From the NCBI RefSeq assembly GCF_028389875.1, contig NC_084671.1:27063083-27127082 (forward strand): a stretch of 64,000 nt of DNA, given 5' to 3'. The stretch's first letter is position 1, and every line of letters begins with the position of its first letter. Both the position numbers and the translations under genes were made by a program. Source of the stretch: Rhea pennata. Taxonomy: Eukaryota > Chordata > Aves > Rheiformes > Rheidae. Positions 1-9,492 of the stretch are shown here, piece after piece. The notes under the pieces were generated by a model. It saw only the letters and a program-made list of their open reading frames with translations, was not told the DNA's origin and made no database searches.

Positions 1-1611
1 AATGTCAAATATAAGAAGAAAGTGTCTTGAGGCTATTCTGCTTCTTTTCCGTACCAGTTTGGGTCAGAGAGGGATCTGGAGAGATGAGTTCAGATAGGTT
101 GAGTACTGTAACTTGCTTTCAGTGCTATGGATTCCAGCAGGAATTGAAGAAACTTCCTAGAAGCATGGCTATACTTCCTTGTTTGGAGTGTATCTTGGCT
201 AGGAAGGGCAGCAGCTAGATCTAGTTTATGGGGATTTTTAATGGGAAGTGTCAAATGGAGTATCCTTATGGTATCTTTGCTGATGAAGAATAATTCATAG
301 GTCAGTCTGTAGGGACTGAGAGATGGGTGAAATTTCACCTAGACAAGGTCAGGGTGAGACCCCTTGGAGCACTGCACAGTTCTCAGTAACTGTTTTTAAG
401 AGACCAGCTTTCAAGCTTGAGGTGGTATAGGGAAGGGATATCTGCTCAGAGGGAAGAGCCTTTCTGTTGCAGGTGCCTGAAGGCCATTACTTGTTTAGGT
501 TTCACTTATGGGAAGCATCAAGCCTTCAACATGCAAAGGGGAAGAGAATCTGTACCAGTAGAGGACTAGAATGGATGAATAAGATAAGTTGCGAATGAGG
601 TTTTAGCCTGGAGGTTACACAAAGGTCCTAATCAGTAAAGAATATTGTTTGGAAACAGTAAAGTGGCAAAGTTTTTCCCACAGCCGAGTCCATCAGCTCA
701 AACAATGCCTGTGGTGGCAAGGTTTGCATTCAACAACCCATAAACTCCCAGGCAGTTTTATGCTCCTGCCTTCTGAGGGTGAAATTAGTATGGATTATGG
801 TAACCCCAAAACATAGGTCAGTTTATCTACAGCTTTTTGTCTAGGTATTGAAAGATTGACACCAGCAGTGATTCAAAAATATCTTACTGTTGATGCCTGG
901 CCTTTGAGATGTGCCTGTTGTATACCAGCTGTGCCTTTGCTTCAAGGTTAGGCTATTTGAATGTGCTCTGTGCAAGGCTATGTCACAAACGTGAACCAAG
1001 GCTACAACTGGCATAGAAGACAACTTGCCAAGAGCAGAGCAATGTTGATGCGCATGGCCTGCATGCGCTGCCTGCACTCACATCTGTAAAGGTGCTTAAA
1101 TTAACTTCCTTTGCTTTGAGAGGGAGCTGCCTACAGCATATTCTTCAAAGACAGTTGAGCATTTTAGTAGTCTTCCATAAAGTAGTTTTTTTTTTTTTTT
1201 TGTCAACTTAAAAGAAAGATGATTCATTACCTGTTCTTGGGATGTGTAGTAGTATCCATTTGCCCTAGATGTCTTTGGAGTTGGGAGAGAGTCTGAGGGT
1301 AGGCTTTTGCTATGAAAATATATGCTGGGGTGCTAGTCTGCATTTAAATTCCTATAGCAAATCTGGCCTGGAGGATTGCTGCCTGCCTGCCTTCCTTCCA
1401 CCAGCCTGGTGATCCAACTGTGTGCAGCTCTGGCTTAAACTGTCTGGGACAATTTTAAACCTACTTTAAAAGGTTGAATTGGTTTACAGATCACTTAAAA
1501 TCAGAGCTGACTAGCTCAGTTGTGGCTAATCTGAATAGATTTGAAGTAACACTTCAAACTTTATTTCTGTCGAGAAATAATTCATCTGTTTTGCCATTTT
1601 TCTTCTTAAAG
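1..1611 (+). other. DBR1: DBR1 intron (partial, upstream of penultimate coding exon)
   Basis: The stretch precedes the DBR1 exon at 1612 and ends in the acceptor TTCTTCTTAAAG. I looked for the preceding DBR1 exon and did not find it, so it should lie before base 1. The DNA is ordinary AT-rich intron with a T16 run at 1186-1201. Short open frames on both strands are no longer than chance predicts. No interspersed repeat was recognised. Confidence 0.8.
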
Positions 1612-1757
1612 ATAATAGACATAGAACATGATACTAATGCAAGTGAGTCCCTGGAATATGATGCTGAGTGGATTGCAGTCCTCAAGGCTACCAACAGTCT
1701 TGTTAACGTGACTCAGAGTTCATGGAATATGCCTGAAAATAATGGCCTCCATGCAAA
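1612..1757 (+). CDS. DBR1: DBR1 penultimate coding exon
   Basis: This 146-nt exon opens in phase 0 with IIDIEHD and contains LEYDAEWIAVLKAT and WNMPENNGLHA, stretches I recognise from the conserved C-terminal part of vertebrate RNA lariat debranching enzyme. The acceptor is TTAAAG before 1612. The donor is GTAAGT at 1758. The last codon is split AA/G and is completed by the next exon to give K, followed by WDYS. The N-terminal metallophosphoesterase domain with the catalytic histidines is encoded upstream of the window. Identification rests on protein recognition plus perfect phase agreement with the following exon. Confidence 0.95.
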
Positions 1758-2923
1758 GTAAGTAGCAGACGAAGTAGAGAGTGGAGTGTGCTTTTTCTTG
1801 GACTGGAAATATGCTTATCTTATATTTGTCTATTCTGCAGCCTGTTTTTCAGGACTATACAAATGCCTTGGAAAAGAAAGGGGCTGAAGACGAGCTGTGC
1901 TCTGGAGAATAAAATTTCTTTACTGCTCTGTATGGGCAGTTTTTTTTTTTTTTTTTTTTAATCTTGGATATGACCATTGCGGGGGGTCACTTATGATCTT
2001 GAAAATTTGGCTGGATTCCTAGATTAGGATAGTAAATGCTTATTGGGTGTGTGACATAATATACAAATCCTTGAGGGAAAGGGTAATGTCAGTATTAACC
2101 AAAGGTAATATATGCTTCTGAAGAAGCATTTGAGGAGTCTGGTATCTGTGGTTAGATGAATTAATTATTTTAAGAGTTTTCTTTGCAGTAGGAACAGAAA
2201 ATACTCAACAGCTGCGCTTGTGGTATCTTTATACACTTATTTAGGTGGGATTACAGTGTTACAGAAGAAGCCATCAAAGAAGTGTTAGAAGAGCTGAATC
2301 ATAACCTCAAAATTCCCTGTAACTTCACATTGACAGCTGCTTGTTATGATCCCAGCAAGCCCCAAAAACACATAGAACCAGTTCATACCATCAATCCACA
2401 GACCACTGAATTTTGTGCCCTGTTTGGCCTCACTGACATCAATGACAAGATCCAGCAAGCTAAAGAAGAGGACTCAGTACGTGGAGAATATGAAGAGGAG
2501 GAGGAGGAAGAGGAGATGGACAGTGCTGGGTCAGCAGAGGAACCCAGTGAATATAATACAGATAATTCTGGGCTTTCATCCATTAACCCAGATGAAATAA
2601 TGCTGGATGAAGAAGGTGGTGATGAGGACTTGAGTACATGTTCTGTAGATCCTTCCCCTGATCATCCTCCTGACTTCTCTGCAAGTTTTTCTGACATCAG
2701 AATCATGCCAGATTCCATGGTGGTATCATCGGATGATGCTATGGACTCCAATAATGAGGAACTGGAGAAATCTGGGGCGAGTAAGCAGACTGAAGAGAAG
2801 AGCTTGAATGAAAGATCTTTAAAGCGCATTGGTTGTAATGAAAATGGGAACAGTGGCATGAAAAAAATTAAGAGAAGGAATCAAGCTATCTATGCTGCAG
2901 AGGATGAAGATAAAACAGAATAA
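1612..2923 (+). CDS. DBR1: DBR1, RNA lariat debranching enzyme, C-terminal half (last two coding exons)
   Basis: DBR1 is the nuclear 2'-5' phosphodiesterase that opens excised intron lariats so they can be degraded; it also helps release intron-encoded small RNAs. The coding part seen here is the join of 1612-1757 and 2245-2923, which gives 274 residues plus a TAA stop, roughly half of a family protein of about 540. It covers the debranching-enzyme C-terminal domain and then the poorly conserved acidic tail. Landmarks are WNMPENNGLHAK, VLEELNH, ACYDPSKPQ, INPQTTEFCA, a run of eight glutamates at 2492-2515, SSINPDEIMLDEE and a terminal basic KKIKRRNQAIYAA. The metal-binding catalytic domain is not in the window. 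The gene is followed 3.7 kb downstream, on the same strand, by ARMC8. No frame disruption is seen, so it should be functional. Confidence 0.95.
1758..2244 (+). other. DBR1: DBR1 last intron
   Basis: This 487-nt intron has donor GTAAGT and acceptor TTATTTAG. It carries a T20 run at 1940-1959 and a short G run near 1980. Nothing else was recognised. Confidence 0.9.
2245..2923 (+). CDS. DBR1: DBR1 terminal coding exon
   Basis: The exon begins after acceptor TTATTTAG with the third base of a split lysine codon and reads WDYSVTEEAIKEVLEELNH. It then runs through CNFTLTAACYDPSKPQ and INPQTTEFC. The rest is an acidic, serine-rich, probably disordered tail. A glutamate octamer lies at 2492-2515, mostly GAG codons and therefore a slippage-prone purine repeat. 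The basic cluster KKIKRR at 2861-2878 is a plausible nuclear localisation signal (inference). The stop is TAA at 2921-2923. Confidence 0.95.
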
Positions 2924-4800
2924 TTCATATGATGAATAACTTAAGTTCTCTCCCTACCTTTTTATAGGAAGGTGGTGAGAGCTGTAGTGAACTTCTTATG
3001 ATTTTAAGAGTATTTTATCTTAATCACATTACTTTAAGCTGCAATGAGCTGTATGTACCTCTCACAAGGAGGAATACCTAGCTGGATGAAACATCTAAGC
3101 CAGAAGCAAACTTTTCCAACAAAGTACCTTGTCAAAGGGTTTAAAGCTTGTGTATAATCAGTTGATTTTGCTTCTGTTCTTGGTTATTGGTGTACACTGC
3201 TACTTCTGCTATCCAATATTTATCATGCTGCTTTAACAAGAGGAAAACTTTTAAACTGTAAGTCAAGTTGAAAGTGAGAGGATGTCTAACTTACGAGACT
3301 GAATAGTCTGATTTTATTGCCTTTGTTTTTGTTTTACACCAAAATTTTAATACAAAGTTAGCGTAAGCAATGACTCTGAACTAAATTTAGAGGTAGAGTT
3401 ATTGGGATGATAAAATGGCAGTAGAAGAAGAGTGAAGATTTTTTTTTTGTCTCTGGAGCTGGTGATATTCCATATGCCATAGAAATACTTACTAATCATA
3501 AATGACAGTGTATATCCAATATTGGCTTTTAATTATAGTTCTGATAGAAAGCCCAATCTCTTAATTTCAAGCATGACAGTTTTATTAGGAACATGGAAGA
3601 GAGCATTTCTTAAACTCACTTGTGTGCTGTTTCTCAAAACTTCAGAAACATCTCTCGGAACTAAAATGTAACTAGTTAAGATGAACAGCTTCTTACATGA
3701 GAACACCATCGTTGTCTCAGTCCTTACTAAGTAGGGCAATGTTCCATCTTCATATGAAAGGACTGACGTTTATAAATTGCTCGAGACGGCAATGGATACC
3801 ATTAGCCTGGGGTTTGACCTAATGCTGCTTTTCTCTAGTGTGTAATTTGCCTAATTCTTTTAATTTGGTCTGGAGTCTTCCAAAGCATCTTCATAAACTT
3901 CAGCTGAAGTTTAACAGGAGCTGCCAGGAAACTGGTCTTCTCTGAAGCAGGATTTTTTTTTTTAACTATTTTTGCCCCAAAATACTAGCAAGCAAATTGC
4001 ACTCCTTTGGGCCTAAAAGGCTGTTAAGATGATAAAACTTACTGAATCATGAAAATGCCAAGGTTTTCAGGAACTATAGCAAATAAGTCATAATACTTAC
4101 TAGCCTTACAGCCAAGTTCAGCATGCAGTTTGTACTGTGCTTTCTAGGAGTCTGGACAGAGCAGGACTTCCTCATGACTGTGTTGCCAGGTATGCTTTTG
4201 AGACCAGAAGTACCTCCCATGTTCTTCCACTCCTCTAAAGCCTAGGCACTGTGGAGAAGAAAGCATCTTTATTGGCACACGGATTTGGACAAGGAGCTAA
4301 GTGTCGTGGGTTGGTGAGACTGAGCTATAGCAGGGAAAATATTAGAACATTTCTGGGTCAAAATGAGTTTCAGATTGTGGTATTCATCTTGCCTCTGTTT
4401 CTCTCTGGTCAGCACTTTACTATGAAACCTAAATGCATGTGAGTATTCAAAAGCTAGGAAATGCCAAAATTAAAGTTCTCCACAGTCTTGATCACCAGCT
4501 TTAGCTGTGTGAGTTGATGCTATTAGCATCCTTTTTTTTTCTTTCTTTCCCTAGAAAATCCTGTATTGTGTATTAAATGATTACCTGGGCATTGCTAATA
4601 CTCCTCGTGTATCTCTTTATACCTGCTCATCTGTCAGAACGCTCACTGAAGAGTTGTAAGAAGTGATGTAAAAAAAATGGAAGTTTAGTATAACCCTCAG
4701 TTTATTTAAAATAGCTATGAACTGTCAGCTGGATTACTGAAGATAGCTGACCTTTATAAGTCCTGGATCTGTTGCTAAGATCTTAATTATGCCTATGTTT

Positions 4801-4880
4801 CAGCTGATCTGAAGACTATAAAGGAAGTACTTTTTCTTTTCAGCTGATCTGAAGACTATAAAGGAAGTACTTTTTCTTTG
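4801..4880. repeat. 40-bp tandem duplication (2 copies)
   Basis: The unit beginning CAGCTGATCTGAAGACTATA occupies 4801-4840 and is repeated at 4841-4880. The copies differ only in the last base (T versus G). Near-perfect identity suggests a recent duplication or an assembly duplication. It lies in the DBR1 3' UTR or in the spacer, depending on which poly(A) signal is used. Confidence 0.95.
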
Positions 4881-5341
4881 CACCCTCAGAAAGATGAAAT
4901 TTTAAGTGTAAATTCTGAACGGTATGAATCTGGAAGATGTTGCTTATATTTGATAGATTTTAGTTTGATTCTGTATGATTTTAAAGTAAATGTCTTTGAT
5001 AAATGTACTTTGGCTTTCTAGAAAGCAGAAGGCTTTGCTGAGGTAGAATACTGATTTTTAAATCTTTAAGGATTTTTTTCCCCTTTCTTTTAATGAAGTA
5101 TTTCAGCACCCACTGAGCAGGGTGCAGATGGTCAACATACTTACCACAAAAAATAGTTTGAGTACAACCCCTGTCTAATCTGCATAGAGTTACTGTGCTC
5201 TTTCTTCCAGTTACTTGCATCCTCTTTGCAATTTAAAGCATCCGTCTCTACTGTGCTCTCATCCATTATGGATTTTCCCTGTCAGCAGCATTCTCTGCTG
5301 CAAGTAGAATTCAGTTGTGGTGCTGAACTTGAAGCTTCTCC

Positions 5342-5347
5342 AATAAA
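5342..5347 (+). terminator. DBR1: candidate DBR1 polyadenylation signal AATAAA
   Basis: This is the only canonical AATAAA that I found between the DBR1 stop codon and the ARMC8 CpG island. A GT-rich AAGTGTGT lies about 20 nt downstream. Its use would give a 3' UTR of about 2.4 kb. The ATTAAA at 4469 is a plausible shorter alternative. Confidence 0.4.
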
Positions 5348-6291
5348 GATAACTAAATATTTCAAGAAGTGTGTAAAAGAGTAGGAAAGGCTGATAAAGT
5401 TTTATCGGCTTTAAGATCCAGATCCCTTAGCCCTCTTTAAAACTTCTTTTTTAAAGTCTTTAAGATTATCTGATTTCTTTAATTTTAGTGAGAAATACCT
5501 AGAAAAGGTTTGTCAGACTGTGGTACAGTTTATAAACACGTTGTTCAGTATAGGAGACTGCATTTGCTTTGAGAACTTTTTCAGTGTTATCTGTAAAGTG
5601 CTTGAGAAAAGTATTCCCTTGTTTCATTCCAGGCTAACACAGGTATTTTGGTCAAAGCATGTTGTATTAATCTACTCAAAGAACAAACTTTAAAAAAAGG
5701 GATATAACTTTTTTTTTCTTGGAGTATTTTTCAAATTAAAGCAACTATCAGCTGCTATTAAAGTTAACTTGTGAAAGCATCTTAAAACGTTTATTGTGCT
5801 TCCCTCTTAGCCTCTGCCCTCTCTCTGCTAACAGCTGGCAAACGGGTGTTTAGCAGCTCCCTTACAAGAGCAAAAACGAAGAGTGAAGTGACCGCTGAGT
5901 TGTGCTGTTTTACCTTCCCCTCACCCCCCTTTAAAGCGCTGCTCGGGGAAGGGGAGTGACGGAATTCGCATCCCCGCGTCCCCAGGAGCGCCCTCAGCGC
6001 CCGAGGGTGGCGCTCGGCTCAGGCTGCCGCGGGCTGCTGCTGCCGCCTGGGCCCCAGCGCCAGGCCGGCGGCGCCGTGCCGCGGAGAGCGGCCCGACCAG
6101 CAGCGCAGCGGCCCGCCCGGAAGCAAGCGCCGATCTGGGACAACACTGCAGTGCCCTCGCCTGCGTTACCGCGCCACGCTCGGGCCCCCCAGCCCGCCGC
6201 CACAGCGCCGCGCCGCGACCGCCCCGTCCGGCCGTTAACGGCCGCTGGCGGCCTCGCCCAGCCGCTAGCGGCGCCCCGCCACGCGCGGAAC

Positions 6292-6430
6292 CGCGCACGC
6301 GCACCTTGTCCCCTGGCTCCGGGCCGCCGCGGGCGGTGACAGGCGCATGCGCGCCGCGGCGGGCGGGGGCGGGGGAGGAAGGCGTCCGTCCTGCGGGTGC
6401 CCGCGGCGCGTCGGCGGCGGCGCATGCGCG
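6292..6430 (+). promoter_or_regulatory. ARMC8: cluster of three NRF1-type sites
   Basis: CGCGCACGCGCA lies at 6292-6303, and the palindromic core GCGCATGCGC occurs at 6343-6352 and 6420-6429. All three match the published NRF1 consensus YGCGCAYGCGCR in their cores. The spacing is about 50 and 77 bp. NRF1 drives many housekeeping CpG-island genes. Binding is inferred from motif match only. Confidence 0.65.
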
Positions 6431-6660
6431 GCGGCGCGTTCTCGCAGAAGGTAGCGGGGTTTCTGCGTCGGCCGATTCGCGGGGCGCGAGGCCGCGGCGC
6501 CCCGCCCCCTCGCCGCCCCCCCCCCCCGCCGTCCCCGCCCGGCGGCGCCGCGCCCCGCGATGTGGCCGTGCCCGGCGGCGGCGGCGGCAGCAGCGGCGCG
6601 CGCGCGAGCGTGAGGGCGAGGGCGCCGCCGCCGGTGCCGCTGCGGCTGCTGCTGCGTCCG

Positions 6661-6671
6661 CCAAGATGGCG
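6661..6671 (+). promoter_or_regulatory. ARMC8: YY1-like motif overlapping the ARMC8 start codon
   Basis: CCAAGATGGCG matches the YY1 core AAGATGGCG, with the ATG of the motif being the ARMC8 initiation codon. Such placement just downstream of the transcription start is a known feature of a subset of housekeeping genes. It implies a short 5' UTR, though this is inference. Confidence 0.6.
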
Positions 6672-6710
6672 TGCGTGCTGGAGGCGCCGCTCCGCATGAG
6701 CGTCCTCTCG
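6666..6710 (+). CDS. ARMC8: ARMC8 exon 1 (coding part)
   Basis: The exon encodes [15 protein letters not shown] and ends in phase 0 at donor GTGAGT (6711). The start is chosen because it matches the known ARMC8 N-terminus, has a good context (CCAAGATGG) and is the first ATG in this frame, although the frame itself stays open upstream to about 6306. A second in-frame ATG at 6696 could give a protein starting MSVLS. Two upstream ATGs at 6347 and 6424 and one at 6560 are in other frames. Confidence 0.95.
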
Positions 6711-9447
6711 GTGAGTGCCGCCGCCGCCCGCCGCCGCCCTGACCTTGGCCCGCGCCGCGCCGCTTTGTGCGCCGGGGCCGCGCCGCGCCGCGCGGCCCTG
6801 CCCTGCCCTGCCCTCGCGTCCCCTCCGCCCGCGGCGCCGCTCTTCTCCTCAGCGGCCTCCGCCGCGGCGGCAGCTGGGCTGCCGTGCCGGAAAGCGCGGC
6901 CGCCTTGGAGCGCCGGCTCCCCGCAGCGTGCCTCGAGCGCCCTTCCTCGGGCGAAGCGGCCCGGCGGGCGGGCCCCGCCTCGGCGGGCGGGCTCCGCCGC
7001 TGCCCCGCCGGCCCCGCGGCGCCGCCGGCCGCGGCTCGCCGCTCCCGGCCTCCCCGCCGCTGCCGTAGCGCGGATACGGCTTTTGGTACTTAATTTGTAG
7101 GTGGTGGTGGTGGGGGGAAACTTATTTTCCCGAGTATGATAGACCTGCTGCAGACCTACCAGTCAGCAGGCTGGAAGCCAGGATATTCTAGAAACAGAAG
7201 GCACCGGGGAGTCTGAAGTCCAAAAGATTTTTTTTATATATATAGATAGATAGATAGATAGATCTGGTAGATGAAAGTCTGCCGCTGTGCCCCCAAACGC
7301 CGTCCTTGATTACCTGGCGGAAGTTTAGCGGTGCGGTTTATTTGGTGTAGCGTAGTAGTGCTCCTGGAGACGAGTCCTGCGGGCTCTAGATGATTCTTTT
7401 TCCCTCAGACTTGTGTGAGACTGCAGGCGAGAGGAGCTGCTGGCACCTCCTGCATCTGGATGGGGAGGCAGGACCAGCTTTAGTCCAAACGTAGATGCTT
7501 CCAAGAGCAAAGAGGAATTTGCAGTTTCCTTATAGCTTCTTCAAAGGAAAACTCATGAGGGAAAAACGGGAAAAGCGTAGTAGAAGATTGAGTAGGGAAA
7601 AAGAATCAAGAACAGAGATAGTGGAAACGTGCTCTGGCACATGTTCACGAGAACCTGCAGGGCAAATTCCCTTCCCTTTTCCCACCCTTCTTTTTTTGGA
7701 ATGCTTTGTAATCTCTGAGTTTGCAACTTCTCAAAGAGAATAACAACCCACTGGCGCATAAATGTTTAACCTACAACCATGGTCCTGTTGCTGAGAGGAG
7801 AGTTAGTTCACTTTGCGCTATAGAGTAGCTCTGGGAATGCTATGGAGAGTCTTGTGCTGCTCTCCTGGTTGGTAGCAGTGTGGGGCAGCTTACAGGACAG
7901 TCTCAGAAGTGTGTGAATATGTTATAATAAGATAAGTTTCAGAAAAATGTCCTAATAGGAGCTTCCTTATTTTTGAGGGTTTGCTTGTGAGTGTGCTTCT
8001 TGAGCAACATTAACTGTTCTTCAGAGCTTTTTCTGTTATGGGAATTCTGTTTCTTTTTTGTGTAGTAATTACACATAATAAGATTGAAGCGAAGGCAGTA
8101 CTGATGCCTAAAGTAGACCCCTTCTTGCATGCCAAATCCATCACTATTTAAACACCTGGAGGTACTCTGTTAACTTGCTTTGACTTGTAATACATGGATA
8201 TCCACATCAGATGCAGCTTATTCTTTAAATCACATTTAAACACAGAGTTAATTCTTTGTGTGGATGTTGCTCAGCAGCAACATACTGCACATTTAAATAT
8301 GATCTGGTGGTTTTGCTGCTATCTTGTTTGGTAGGTTCTGTAGACTTGCTGCTGCTTTAGTCATTCGTCTTTGTTTGCTATCGTATGAGTTGATGTAAAT
8401 TATGTTTTAAAAATAGATATTTTTATTTTTCTGCAGGAAGTAACGGCCAGTAGCCGCCACTATGTTGATAGATTATTTGACCTCGATCCCCAGAAAGTTC
8501 TGCAAGGTGTCATGTAAGTCCTATGAAACGCATTTGAACTGCTGTTGGGCCTAGGCTAGGTTTGCTTGAATCCCAGTAGTGTGGTATGTCAGTGGAAAGA
8601 GATTCTTCCCATCTTTTTAGAGAAATCCTGTTGAAAAACTTAAGTGAATTTTCATGCAAACATGATAGTGTTGTTTTAGCATACTATCACTCTGTGGTAC
8701 ATATGGTTGGTAACCCAGCCTCCCATTTGCCAGAAATGAGGTAAAACATTCTGTGAGCATTCAAAATTACTTTTGACACTTTTCTTCCTTCTGGCCTTTT
8801 CCTTTTGCTCCTTTTCCAGGGCTGATGAGAATCTCTTCTCTTATTTCACTGCCAAGTCAACATACCTGCCTCTCCAGCTATTCCCCCTGCTGCCATGCCT
8901 GGAGTGTTGATTTTTTGATGTGTGGCTTCTATCTCATCAAAGGGAATTGAGAGCTGAAAGAAAATGCTTCCTTAGAAATTAATTTAGATATAACTTACGT
9001 TTCTGTACTGAGAAACAGTACATTCTCAGTATTCTGTTCTGAGATTCAGTAGAAGACTCCTGCTAGTGAATGTGTAGTAAAATTGCTACAAAGGTCTCAT
9101 TGTTTTCTTACTGTGCTTGGACATTACTTTCCATTTTATTCTCACGGGGATGCAGCGCACAATTCCTTGCCTAGGACTGACTTTTAGTGGTGCAACCAGG
9201 CTTTCTCAGGCTTACATGTAACTTGCTTGCTAGCTGTGGCTAACTAGCAAAGTACCAGAAAACACCTGAGCATCAAATGGACCAAAAAGCCAATAATGTT
9301 GGGTTTCGTTGCTCGTGGGCAGTCTGAGGTGTTTCCAGTAGCCGATGAGCAAAGTGATTCCCATAAGTGTTCCATGGAAGGAGTAGGCAACATATCAGAG
9401 TCCCTTTGAAATGCATGAAAAAGCCTACGTGCATAAAACTCGCTTGG

Positions 9448-9492
<45 letters not shown>

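Larger units (their letters stand above)
2924..5933 (+). other. DBR1 3' UTR and DBR1-ARMC8 spacer
   Basis: There is no conserved coding sequence here. The first part must be DBR1 3' UTR because the terminal exon continues past the stop codon. The cleavage site cannot be fixed from sequence alone. Candidate poly(A) signals are ATTAAA at 4469-4474, followed by a GT-rich stretch, ATTAAA at 4572-4577, and AATAAA at 5342-5347 with a downstream AAGTGTGT. A 40-bp tandem duplication lies at 4801-4880. GC content and CpG frequency rise abruptly at about 5934, where the ARMC8 promoter begins. Confidence 0.7.
5934..7080 (+). promoter_or_regulatory. ARMC8: CpG island, ARMC8 promoter and first exon
   Basis: An abrupt block of very GC-rich, CpG-dense DNA surrounds the ARMC8 start codon. 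There is no TATA box. By eye it holds an ETS/GABP-type CCCGGAAGC at 6116-6124, NRF1-type motifs at 6292-6303, 6342-6353 and 6419-6430, GC boxes at 6361-6375, a C12 run at 6516-6527, and a YY1-like CCAAGATGGCG at 6661-6671 spanning the start codon. This is the typical makeup of a broadly expressed TATA-less promoter. The transcription start is not determinable by eye. Long open frames here on both strands are a by-product of GC-rich composition. Confidence 0.9.

Noticed and set aside
5921..7100. Long open frames on both strands across the CpG island (up to 264 codons)
   Set aside because: Very GC-rich DNA has few stop codons. Translations are low-complexity Ala/Arg/Pro/Gly, and only the 45 nt of ARMC8 exon 1 is recognisable.
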